64,000 bases of DNA from positions 16,155 through 80,154 of the forward strand of contig NW_005200496.1 in assembly GCF_000372725.1 (NCBI RefSeq). The letters run 5' to 3'. The translations under genes and the position numbers were made by a program. This stretch comes from Emiliania huxleyi CCMP1516. Its lineage: Eukaryota > Haptophyta > Isochrysidales > Noelaerhabdaceae. Below, in pieces: positions 29,347 to 39,389 of this stretch; position 1 is the stretch's first letter; each line of letters opens with the position of its first letter. The notes beneath the pieces are model-generated. The model was not told the origin of the DNA. It was given only the letters and a program-made list of their open reading frames with translations, and ran no database searches.

Positions 29347-30063
29347 TCACCCACTCGCCACCTCGGCGCGCCCCACCTGCTGCTTGACCAGCCGCGCGTA
29401 CTCCTCGCGGCTCCTCCGGCACGCCTCGTACGGGCGGTTGCCTCCCGCCCGGCTGGCTGGGGAGCCGAGGTTAGGCTCGTCCAAGAAGGTCTGCAGGGCG
29501 AGGCACACCTCCCGGATGCTGATGGTGGGGAGCCAGGTGCCGCCGCGCCCGTAACCGTGCGTCGACTCGGGCGGGTTGATGATGCTCAGGCAGACGCCTG
29601 CGTGGGGAGGCGGCGGAATCTCCTCTGCAGGCGACGCGCTGCAGTCGCGCCGACGCAGCAGGGCGCACCGCCGTCGTCGTAGACGTTCGGGTGGAAGAGG
29701 AGCTCGCCGCCGATCCGGTCAAAGGTGACTCGCGGAGGCCGGGCCGGGTACTCAGATGTGAAGGTCATCGTCGCCGAGAAGAGGCCGGGCGCCCAAATCG
29801 AGGAGGCCTTGGCGGGGATTTTGAGCCTCCAAACAAGCATGTTGTTGGTGCCGTCCGCGTTCTCGCTGGGCTTTGCGACAAACCCCACCGGACGATTCTT
29901 GCGCCATTCCTACAGGGTGGCAGCGAGCCTTTGGCGGCCGACGCGAACAAGGTGAGTGCTAGGCAGAGCGGAACGAGCGCTTACGAGTGCAAGGCAGAGC
30001 GGAACGAGGTGACCGGCGAGATACCTTGCGCTCGTTCTTCAGCCTCTCGAGGCAGGTGTCCAT
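29347..30063 (-). CDS. UBC9: SUMO-conjugating enzyme UBC9 (E2), with an apparent frameshift
   Basis: Exon 1 (30025-30063) encodes MDTCLERLKNERK. Exon 2 (29669-29909) continues EWRKNRPVGFVAKPSENADG and ends FHPNVYDDG. Exon 3 (from 29597) gives VCLSIINPPES with the catalytic Cys, then WLPTISIREVCLALQTFLDE. Both introns are GT-AG (29910-30024 and 29598-29668). Spacing matches UBC9 except for a short insert (about 8-10 residues) after the active site. Near 29430 the frame shifts: PNLGSPAGREATA continues as YEACRRSREEYARLVKQQVG in a second frame to TGA 29347. This is one base missing, either a sequence error or a recent lesion. Confidence 0.85.
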
Positions 30064-30099
30064 CGTGGCACACTAAAACCACTCCGGCTCGTCCAACCG

Positions 30100-30770
30100 C
30101 CTCCCTTCACTCACTCTGAAAAAAGAAATTCCCGCAGCTCACGTTAAAAAAAGTCATGCGACGCGCATGCCGAGCGGCCCCACTACCCCACGGGCCCACG
30201 CACCACCTGATTTGCCAACAATATACCTAAAACGCACCACCACTCGCGAAACATGTCTCGAAAGCTGCGTCGGCTGTGGCAGCCTGTGCCACCCGTGCGA
30301 GACACGTCGAGACTGACAGAGAGTTGTGAGTTGACTCATGAATGAGTACTGAGAGCCGCGTGCACCCACATACCGCGCCGTGTTCAGTCCGAGCCCGGAC
30401 CTCCGTGGACCTCCAAGCGCGCGTCAACCCCCCTGCCACTCCCCGGAATGCGAATCAGCCGGCGCAGCACGAACCAGCACCTCTCCGCTCGCGGGGGTCT
30501 CCGGGCACTCGCGACTCGGGGGTGCGTGTGGGGCCGGGGGGGTAGAAGAGAAAAACATTGCCGGTCGCGCCTTTGACTCTAGCCTTGACGCGCATGGGGC
30601 AGGTTTCGACACGAGGGACGAGGCGGGTGGGTGGCGAGACAGCGGGCACGCACACCACAACACTCTCACACGACGCTCCCCGCGAAAAGATGCCGGCAGC
30701 CGCGCGCGGGCGGGCGCGTTGGGGTTGCCTCGACGGCTGCGTGCGCCCCACTCTGGCAGCAACGCGCGGC
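30100..30770. other. Intergenic, no gene seen
   Basis: Overlapping GC-rich frames only. Confidence 0.4.
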
Positions 30771-30774
30771 GGGC

Positions 30775-31835
30775 TCACACCGACTCGGCACCGGCGACGA
30801 TCTCAGTGAGCTCGGTGGTGATCTTCGCCTGTCTCAAGCGGTTGTACTGGACCTGGAGCTTCTCGATCATCTCGGACGCGTTGGTGGAGGCAGAGTCCAT
30901 GGCAGTCATGCGCGAAGCCTGCTCCGAGGTCACGTTCTCGAGGATGCAGCTGTAGATGGAGACGGCGAGGTTGAACTGGTAGAGGTCGGCGAGGATCTCC
31001 TCCTTCTCGCCCTCAAACTCATACTCGTCCATCACGCCCGAGCCACCGAGAACCTCCGGGCCCTTGAAGGCGAGTGCCGTCACGTCAAAGTTGATCACCG
31101 ACTTGAACTTGTTGTAGTAGATGACGTAGCTGGGAGGCGGGGGTGGGGAAGAGCTGGCAACGCGCTGGGGTAAGCTGGACTACCAGGCGGAGAGGCAGGG
31201 AGGGGAGGGAGGGGGGGGGGATATGCCAGCGGCGTGCCATGCACACCTGTCGGCTGACGAGGCAAGCATCTGTTCTGCTAGGAACGAGGCGAGCGAGAAG
31301 GTGACCTTGCCGCCGTAGGCCTCGTCGTAGGTTGTTTTGAAAAACTTGCTGTGCGTGCGCGTCATCGCATCTCGCCCCTTGCTGCCGAGCATGAGCACCT
31401 GCACCACAAAAGCGGCGGAGATCGAGAGTGGCCGCCTCTGGTCTGGGTGGTCAGCTGCGGTAGGATGCGGGCTCCAGTGTGCGCCGCCGCTGCAGCAGGG
31501 TGGCAACGCACCTCAGGCGACTCAACGCCCTTCCCCACGTACGCTTCCATCCCGAGCTTGACCTCCTTTGCCATCTTTGAGTTGACGCCGCCGCAGAGGC
31601 CCTTGTCAGATGAGATGGCCAGGGCCAGCACCGTGGAGGGCGTCTCGTCCTCCTCCTTGACGCCGATGTGGGGCATCATCAGGCTCTGCACTGACGCTGC
31701 GAACGGCCGCGCCTTCGCCATGTCGGTCTCAGCCTTCTTGAGCTTGGAGGCTGCCACCATCTTCATCGCCTTGGTGATCTTGGAGGTGGAGGTGACCGAC
31801 TTGAGGCGCTTACCAAGGTCCTTGACCGACGGCAT
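30775..31835 (-). CDS. ATPC: Mitochondrial ATP synthase gamma subunit
   Basis: Three exons, 31512-31835, 31247-31398 and 30775-31129, join in frame (GT-AG introns of 113 and 117 bp), giving 276 aa from MPSVKDLGKRLKSVTSTSKI. Hallmarks: TKAMKMVAASKLKKAE, SSDKGLCGGVNS and the C-terminal MTAMDSASTNASEMIEKLQV, then YNRLRQAKITTELTEIVAGA. The subunit is the rotating shaft of F1. The plastid-specific regulatory Cys insert is absent, so the mitochondrial form is favoured. The frame stays open upstream through an acceptor-like CACCAG, so a presequence exon probably lies further 5'. Confidence 0.9.
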
Positions 31836-31889
31836 GGCTCTGGTGGCGGGAACAGGGTGGGCAGCGTTGGTACTCAGTGACACAGCGCT

Positions 31890-32430
31890 GCGCAGCTGCG
31901 GGGTCCAGTCTGCAGTTGCTGCGCATTGTGCGCACAGATCGTGCGCGCTCGGGGGGGAGGGGAGGAGTGCGAGGGGCAGACGAGATGGCGCAAGGCGGAG
32001 AACGGAGGATGCAGGAGGGCCTGGGGGGCTGTGAGGGACTCGGGCTGACGGAGTGCGCGCCTAGAGCGCGCGCACACGCGCGCTCAGTGCCCTGCGGCTG
32101 AAACTCTACGCCTCGGCGTCGGTCGGCGTACAGGTGTGAAGGGACAACTACAGTGAGGAGGAGGAGGGGAGGAGGATGGCCATGCTGCTGTGCAGGGCGT
32201 GGCTGGGAAGGTGGACGAGTCGCTCGAGCGTCGGGACGAGCGGGCTTGCGCCACTGGTGGAGGATTCAGTATGCCGCAGGCGGCTCCCTCCTCGATGGGT
32301 TACTCGTATTCGTATCACCTGGTTATCACTCCTGCACTGGCATTGAAGAGGGGATCAACATTCAACATACAACAAACAGGAATCGAGGGTGACCGCATGT
32401 CTGCATCAGACGTGTCATCCGTCCCGATCG
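31890..32430. other. Intergenic, 5' flank of the ATP synthase gamma gene
   Basis: No supported gene. Confidence 0.4.
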
Positions 32431-32436
32431 TGGTCT

Positions 32437-32525
32437 GCACGTCTCGCGCGCGCGTGAACAGGGCTCCAGGCCCCAAATGACGTGTGAGTGTTAGATTTGT
32501 TTGGTATTGCTAAAAATCTCTCTCC
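32437..32525 (+). repeat. MITE-like dispersed repeat, copy 2
   Basis: Near-identical to 9893-9985, same orientation, with only one or two substitutions over about 88 bp. Confidence 0.8.
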
Positions 32526-32714
32526 CAACCAAAGCCACCCCCTCTTCGTAGACCCCACATTCTGAGGGGTCCTGATTCCAAAGCCGCTCCCAGCCGCACC
32601 CGCCAAGCACCTGCCGCCTCCACCTCCGCCTTCAATGATCAATCTCAATGTCCCACCCCCCTGCGCGCGGGCCTTCTAGGCCCGCGGGTAGTCTCCCCCC
32701 ATCCCCAGGGCCTC

Positions 32715-32800
32715 CAGGGCTCGCACCTCAACCTCTCATAGACCAGCGCAAAGCGCCATATAGGACGTATTTTCTTCTCAATAACAAGGTCTGTGAGAAG
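32715..32800 (+). repeat. Dispersed repeat related to 27615-27705
   Basis: Shares about 85 bp in inverted orientation with the upstream region of the uS15 gene. Confidence 0.7.
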
Positions 32801-33182
32801 GACATCGGTCAAGTGGTCTCCACACGCTGAACAGAATGTTCAGCCCGAACTCTGTCGAGCCTTCGCTCGGACGGGGGCTGTAAGTAAGGTAGTGTAAAGC
32901 CGTAAGACCTTCCCTGGGTTTGTCTCTCACACCCTCACTGTCGTCGTATGCGAGGTTCTTGTGTCTCTTATCACCCTACTGTGAACTCTCGTCTTGCCTG
33001 GCGTGCAAGCCCCTGCCCGCGGGTTCGCCATTGGCGGCGGCCGGTGTGTCGACGCATCGCGGGTGTGAAGAAATTCTTCAATTCAAGGTCGTTGCGAACT
33101 TTCGCCCGAGACGCCATTTCGGGCCGCAACACCGATCCCACCTTCCCCGGGAACTCCGCCGCAGGCAAAGCGCGCTCCAGGC

Positions 33183-35068
33183 ATGACGCTCACGGTCGTC
33201 GTTGGCTCCAGCGGATCGGGCAAAACAACTTTGCTCGAGGACGTGCACAAGCTCCACAAGTGCGCTGAGACAGTGCCATCGCACACGCCCGCCTCTCGAC
33301 AGCAGCTCCTCTCCTCACACATCTCTCATACACCCCATCACAGCAGGCAGCGGCCTCTCCTCACACATCTCTCATACACTCCAACACGCCCGCCTCTTCC
33401 CAGATGCTGCTACATCCGCCAATACCACATGCTGCGGCCGTACGTCAAGGTCGAGAGCATCCCCAACTTTGACCCAACCGCGCTGCCGTACTGGTCGCTC
33501 TACTCTGAAAAGACGTTTGAGGACGGCAAGCAAAACGTGTCGTACAGCCCCAGCGTGCAGATTGGCGGCACCATGGCGGGCCAGCTCACCAAGGGGCTGT
33601 CGGGAGGGCAGCGCAAGATGCTCCTCTTCGAGCTGGTCAAGCAGCGCACCGCCGGCTCATCCGACCTGCTGCTCGTGCTCGACGAGCCGTTCGCGGGCGT
33701 GACGGATGACTTCGTGCCCTTCATCGTGATGCGGCTGAACGAGATGCGGCAGAAGCACAATATCCTCCTCGTTACCAATGACCATGTCCAGACGCTGACG
33801 GAGATGGCTGACTCGACCGTCGTCGTCTCCGCCGTCGACCGCTCGAAGGTGTGCGTGGACTCGAAGGGGTACGATCGCGAGCTCTTCCTGCACGCGGTCG
33901 CCTCGGGCGCCGAGTACGAGGGCGGGGTGGGCTCGCAGGACCTGCGCTTCTTCGCGGCGACTGAGCTTAGCCCGCGCAACCCCAACATCCAGGGCGTGCT
34001 CGGCTTCACCGCCTTCGCGATGGTCATGTTCCTGCTCACCTTCTGGGACTCGCGGCCAGGCTCGGAGGCGCTGCTGCTGGTCGGGCTACAGATCGTCGCC
34101 TTCTTCGCCATCAACCCGTACCTCATCCACCTCACCGACTGGCGAAACACGATGGCGGAGGAGGCGGCAGCGCTGATGCACGTCTCGGCGCAGGCCAACC
34201 TCGCCCTCAAGGCGGGCATCGTCCTCTCCCTGATGCTCCTCATCTCGAGCGTCTCCTTCGGCATGGTGCAGGCCTGCACAGACACGCTCCGCAGCGGCAG
34301 GCGCGAGCTGCTCCCGCCCGGGCCTCTCTCCCTGCCTCCCTCTCTCCCTGCCTCCCTGCCTCGCTGCCCGCCGTTGCTTCTCCACTCTGTCGCCCTCTCC
34401 GCTGCCTTCCTCCGCCACACCCCCTCCGCCACACCCCCTCCGCCGCCTCCCCTCCGCGCAGGTGGTTCGTCTTTATGCTCTTCGACTCCGCCTCGCTCGA
34501 GCTGCCCTTCATCTGCTTCGGCCTCTACTCGTCGCTGCCGCTGCAGGTGGTCCAGATCCTCGCCTCCTTCCCCTTTCTGCTCATGATCTTCTTCTCGACC
34601 ACCTTCTCGCCCGGCGCGGGCGTCGCCGGCGTCAAGTCGCTCCGCTATCTGTTCAGCCGCTTCTACTTCTGGTGCGCGCTCGAGGCGCACTCGAAGGAGC
34701 TCGTCGAGGACGAGGACGACATCTTCCTCTCCATGGAGGGCTGCCCGCCCGAGGACGACCTCCTCACGTACGCCGTCCTGAGCGGCTGCCTCGGCGCCTT
34801 CCTCTTCCTCATGCTGCAGCTGCTCCTCAAGGCGGTTGGGCGGTCGAGACAGGCAAAAGCGGAGCTCAAGCACGTGCGGCACGCCGAGCGCGCCTCGTAC
34901 TTCGAGCTGCAGACCAAGCTGTACGGCGCGGACAAGGCGGACGAGTACCGCGAGTCGACGATGGCCAAGGGCAAGCGGCTCGGCTCGCAGGGGAGGAACC
35001 TCGACGAGATGGACCGATCCAAGGGCAGGACCGTTCAGACGGGAGACGCGCCCGTCCCGCCGGTCTGA
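33183..35068 (+). CDS. ABC transporter, half-size, ATPase followed by membrane domain
   Basis: Exons 33183-33259, 33404-34300 and 34462-35068 give at least 526 aa. Intron 1 is GT-AG and intron 2 is GC-AG. Walker A GSSGSGKTT lies at about 8-16, the signature LSGGQRKM near 91, Walker B LLLVLDEP near 113, and an H-loop-like TNDH follows. The C-terminal half has five to six hydrophobic segments (LGFTAFAMVMFLLTFW, LLVGLQIVAFFAINPYLIHL, LQVVQILASFPFLLMIFF). The ABC-before-membrane order resembles ABCG, but the membrane part is not clearly ABC2-type. Because Walker A is at residue 8 and an AG precedes the ATG, the true 5' end is probably upstream. Confidence 0.7.
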
Positions 35069-35339
35069 CCACGCGCCGCATCGAGAGGGCAGGGCGCGCA
35101 CCGGACCGCACACTTGCACCCACACCACCTTGGCGCGCGGCGAGCGCTTATACGTTGATGCTGTACGGTGTTCACTATCTCTATCAGCACGCTCTCAGAC
35201 CGCTTGCATCTCAGACCTGACTCGCCCCTGGCCTCTCTGGACGCTCGAGAGCTCTCTATAGGGAGAACATGCTGGGGGGGGGGGGGGGGCGTGCGGGGAG
35301 ATCATGCGTGCCAGTCGTATTTCTTCCGGCTTATCGTCG

Positions 35340-35430
35340 GTTAAAGAAAGAAAGAACAGAGAACGGGATGGGAGGACGGCACGCCGCCGCCACACAGGGA
35401 TTTCAAGGAGAGGAGTATGGTGCTAGCCGT
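35340..35430 (+). repeat. SINE-like repeat copy
   Basis: (AAAG)n followed by GGATGGGAGGACGGCACGCC, then CACACAGGGATTTCAAGGAG and GCTAGCCGTCGG. Closely related copies: 42355-42460 (+), 39072-39170 (inverted), 18600-18665 (part). Confidence 0.75.
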
Positions 35431-35539
35431 CGGTTGTGTATGCCAGCAGCCCGCAAAATTCTTCCTCTTCTAGTTTCGAAGTCGCGCCGCCGCCACAAAA
35501 GCGCGAGCCTCGCTTTTGCCCCGCTGGCAGCAGCACGCG

Positions 35540-37910
35540 ATGAAGGCGTCCTACACAAACGTCGAGACGGAGGAGAAGGAGGAGCTGGTGCGCTCCGAGG
35601 GAGAGCCTGACGACAGGAGGGAAACTTCCACGTCCTCGACATGCTGGAGCCAACTCTGCTGTGCGGGCGGCGGTGCGATGCCGAACCCGCCGCGCATACC
35701 CTGCGCCGTCCTCCGCGCGCGGCTAAGCTCGCGAGAAGCCCCACTCACTGGAGCCAGCCGCCTGACTCGCACAGGTCTGCTCGGCATCAGAGCTTGCATC
35801 CTCGGGTCGGTGGTGGTGCAGAACACAGCTTACGCGCTGGTGCGGCGGTACTCGCGGGGCGCACTGCGCGAGACCTACTCCACCTCCTCGGTGCTCCTCG
35901 TGATGGAGGTCGCCAAGATGGCGCTCTCTGCGTTCCAGATAGTCACCTCGGTGCCTACGCCCTCTCTCTGCACCCGCTTGGGCCTCGCCGCTCCCGCCTC
36001 GCCGCTCCCGACTCCGCGCCTGCCCCGCACCCTCGCGCTGAGGCAGCGCCTCCACAGACGACAGCCCTCGCCGCCGCCCCTCCCGCGTGGCTGCCCGCTT
36101 GCCGTCGCCGCCGCCGTCCGCCCTCACCGCCGCCCGCCCGCCCTCACCGCCGCCCGCCCGCCTCGACGCGCTCCCCTGCTGCTCGCTGCCCTCCTCCTCC
36201 TCGCGGCCAACCCGCCCCGCTGCCGCGCAGGACGCGCCGTCGGACGTGCCGTCGGGCAGCGCGCTCTCAAAGTACGCCTACCTGATCACGCACAGCCTCA
36301 CCATGCTCGTGCCCGCCGTCGTCTACCTCGCGATGAACATCCTCGGCTTCGAGTCTCTCAAGTACATCGACGCTCTACAATATGTGTCCACTCTACAATA
36401 TATGTATTGTAGGCTTCGTCAGCCTCAAGTACATCGACGCGGCGACCTTCGCCATCCTCGCGCAGATGAAGGCCTCGCCGCTCGCCTCGCCTCCGCCGCG
36501 CCGCCTCGCCTCGTGACCCCCTCCAGCCGCGCGACTAGGTCTTCACCACGGCAATCTTCTCCGTCGTGCTGCTGCAGAGGAAGCTCCACCTGCGAAAGTG
36601 GCGCGCGCTGCTCACGCTGACGCTCGGCGTGGTGCTCATCTCGCACGAGGCGATGCCAAAGTCGGCCGCCGCCGGAGACAGCCGCGCCAAGCTCGCCTTC
36701 GCCGAGTTCCTCCTTGGCGCCACCCGCCTCGCGGCGGCGCCCCCTCCCCGCCATCTCGCCGCCATCTCGCCGCCATCTCGCCGCATCTCGCGCCCGTAGG
36801 CATCGCCGCGTCGGTGGGCGACGTGGTGCTCTCGGGCTTCGTCTCAATCTATTTTGAAAAGGCGCGCCGGCACGCAGATGCCAGTCCAGCGCCAGTCCAG
36901 CCGCCCACCGCGTGCCGCGTCTCCCTCGCAGCGCGCCGGCGCACCGAGGCGAGGCCCACGCGCCACCGAAGGATCGTCCGCTCCGTCGCACATGGCATGG
37001 CTGGTCGCTGCCTTTTGCTAAAATCTAAGACGGAGACCTACTCCATCTGGGACCGCAACTTCCAGCTCGCCTTCTGGTCCGGTCTCATCTACACGCCCAT
37101 CATGATCCACGACATCCCGATACACACTCGAAACCCGAGATGCGCCCAGAGACGCGCCGGGACCGGGGCCGGGGCCGGGGCCGAGGGGCGGCCCGCGGCC
37201 GTCGCCTCCTCGCCCCGCGCTGTGCCGGCGGCTGGGAGAGCCCCTCACCCCCACCCCCCTCACCCCACCCTCGCCCGACCCTCGCCCGCAGGCAGCCCTT
37301 CGCTGGCTGGACTCCGATGGCCGCCGTCTGCGCCGCGGTGGGAGGCACCGGCGGCGTGCTGGTCGCGCTGAGCATAAAGTGCGCGCGCCTCGGGGAGGAG
37401 GGGCGGGGCGGGGAGGAGGGGAGGGGCGGGGAGGAGGGGAGGGGCGGGGAGGAGGGGCGGGGAGGAGGGGAGGGGAGGAGGGGAGGAGGAGGGGAGGGGA
37501 GGAGGAGGGGAGGGGCGGGGAGGAGGGGAGGGGCGGGGAGGAGGGGAGGGGCGGGGAGGAGGGGCGGGGAGGAGGGGAGGAGGAGGGGAGGAGGAGGGGA
37601 GGGGCGGGGAGGGTATGCTCCTCACGCCGGCACCTCCGTGGGGGGGGTAGGTACGCGGACTCGATCATGAAGACCATCGCCACCACGGGCGCGCGCGATG
37701 CCGCCGGGCTGCCCTCAGGGGCGGCGAGAGGGAGTCGCCTCGCTGTTCCCCTCACGCGTCCGGTGCGCGCCTCAAGGTGCCATCGTCTTCACGACGATCC
37801 TGAACGCCGCCTTCCTGGACGGCCCCTTCACGCTGCCCATCGTCGCCGGCGCCGTGGTCGTGATGGTGTCGGTCTGCAACTACAACGACCGGGGCGACCC
37901 CGAGAGCTAG
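35540..37910 (+). CDS. Nucleotide-sugar transporter (SLC35A-like)
   Basis: Golgi/ER antiporter family. Exons: 35540-35950, 36231-36345, 36413-36471, 36539-36716, 36800-36861, 37030 to about 37130, about 37290-37378, 37651-37688 and 37777-37910; the 37130-37290 junction is unresolved. Introns: 35951-36230 and 37379-37650 are GT-AG; 36346-36412, 36472-36538, 36717-36799, 36862-37029 and 37689-37776 are GC-AG. Family motifs: SLKYIDAATFAILAQMKVFT, TAIFSVVLLQRKLHLRKW, GGTGGVLVALSIKYADSIMK. About ten transmembrane segments. It could import a nucleotide sugar for coccolith or wall polysaccharides, which is inference. A further GC-AG intron may lie in exon 1 (about 35670-35773). Confidence 0.82.
36346..36412 (+). 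other. Intron with 28-nt exon-start duplication and internal palindrome
   Basis: GC-AG intron of 67 bp. Its first 28 nt repeat the first 28 nt of the next exon (23 of 28 identical; both copies encode GFxSLKYIDA). The remaining AT-rich 39 nt contain CTACAATA near the start and its complement TATTGTAG at the end, which supplies the AG acceptor. Confidence 0.9.
37390..37612 (+). repeat. G-rich minisatellite in an intron
   Basis: About 220 bp of (GGGGAGGAGGGGCGGGG)-like units on the sense strand fill most of the 272-bp intron 37379-37650. Every unit contains several G-runs, so G-quadruplex formation in the pre-mRNA is possible. Confidence 0.9.
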
Positions 37911-38660
37911 CGAGGCGGGAGGCTGCACAGCTAGCGGGGCGTGCGTATGGCGGGCGCGAGGGTGGTGCCAGCGCCTCCGCGGGTGGCAGAGCTAGCCGCG
38001 GGGGCGGTGCGCGGGGGCGGTGCGCGGGGGCGGGGCGGCAGCGGGGCGGCAGCGGGGCAGGGGAGGTGGCGGAGGGACGGGAGGGCAAGGTGGAGAGGGG
38101 AGGGGGGAGTCAGCAGAGGGTGCTAGGAGGGAGGGACAGGGAGGGGAGCAGGAGTCGGAGGGAGGGCGACGGGCGCAGCGAGTGAGCGAGTTGCTGCGCA
38201 CGCGACTGCAGGTGGCGAAATGCCGGAGGCGCAGGCTGCCCCATACCCATCGGTCCCTCATCCATTGAGAGCCGTTGCGGGCACCGCCCGGCACGGCGCC
38301 GCGCGCGCCTGACGGCTCGTATATCTCTCCTCTCGCGGTGTTCTCCGCGCGGGTGCGGGGCTGCTTGGCTTTGTCTCGCGCCCGGACGCTGGCGTGGCTG
38401 CGGAGGCTTCCAGCGAGCCGTCCGGTGTGAGGCTTATCGCGCTGTATTTCATGTCCTGTGTACCGTATGTTCAACATGCTCCACAATAAAAGGGTCCACG
38501 CACAGCTCATGCTAGCACGAAACGAACACACGCCGACGAATACACACCGGATCGCACGACACCGGTATGAACATCCAACGAGGTCTCACGAAAAGCAACA
38601 CGAGGACTCACAGTCTCAGTAACACGGCATGCCGCTGTCAGTTGCGCACCGCCACGACTG
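37911..38660. other. Intergenic, GC-rich then mixed
   Basis: Purine-rich repeats (38030-38180), then ordinary sequence. No supported gene. Confidence 0.4.
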
Positions 38661-38978
38661 CTATCGGGCAGCGGTGGCGATGTCGCTGGCCGAGGTACGA
38701 GCAGAGCTGAGAGTAGACCCCAGCTTCGCCTCCTCGATGAAGAAGCCGTAGAAGTAGCAGTCGACCCACACGTGTCCCGGCCGCGCCGCGCACGCCTCCG
38801 GCACCCTGCTAAGCGACCGGGAGGAGCGGCGACGAGGCTCGGGAGGAGCACAGCCACTCGGCGGAGGCGGGCCGCGTTCGCGCTCCAGGAGGAGCGAGGC
38901 TGGATCGGAGCTGTTGAGGGAGAGCATCTCCCGCAGTGGAATCGCCAAAAAGCTGGACTGCGTGCGCGGGAGGCCCAT
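38661..38978 (-). CDS. Possible coding fragment, unknown
   Basis: The minus strand reads SSFLAIPLREMLSLNSSDPA, then HVWVDCYFYGFFIEEAKLG, then SARTSASDIATAAR and a stop. Aromatic-rich and balanced composition suggests a real C-terminal exon. No start, no intron structure and no family were recognised. Confidence 0.3.
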   Translation of the reverse strand: MGLPRTQSSFLAIPLREMLSLNSSDPASLLLERERGPPPPSGCAPPEPRRRSSRSLSRVPEACAARPGHVWVDCYFYGFFIEEAKLGSTLSSARTSASDIATAAR

Positions 38979-39071
38979 TGGACCAACGAGAAGGGATTGG
39001 CGCTTTGGATTGACGACCCCGGCAATGACTCGTTCCGAGAAAAGTCGTTTTAAAATTCTGAAAAATTCCGG

Positions 39072-39170
39072 CTAGCGCATCACACTCTCCTCTCCTTAAA
39101 ATCCCTGTGTGGTGGCGGCGTGCCGTTCTCCCATCCCTCCCTTGGGTTGTGTGTTTTCTTTCTCTCTTTC
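39072..39170 (-). repeat. SINE-like repeat copy (inverted)
   Basis: Complement of the 42355-42460 repeat: GCTAGCGCATCACACTC...CTTAAAATCCCTGTGTGGTG, ending in TTTTCTTTCTCTCTTTC. Confidence 0.75.
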
Positions 39171-39389
39171 TCCGCCTCCGGCGCCGCCGCGCGAGCCGCC
39201 CAATCGGCAATCGCACACGGTCACGGAGGCGTCGTGCGGCACTGGGTGCGACGAGAGTCGAGACTGGTCGTCTGCTCCACAACGAAAAACACTTTGATGT
39301 TGAGAGGTGGGAGCTCTCACACTTTTGGGGGACTCTCACACTTTTGGGGGACCGTAACGAAATAAAAAATAGGGCGGGTGCACATTCCC

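Noticed and set aside
36473-36540. Exon-start duplication at the next transporter intron
   Set aside because: The intron begins GCCTCGCC and the exon GTCTTCAC; no similarity beyond the splice site.
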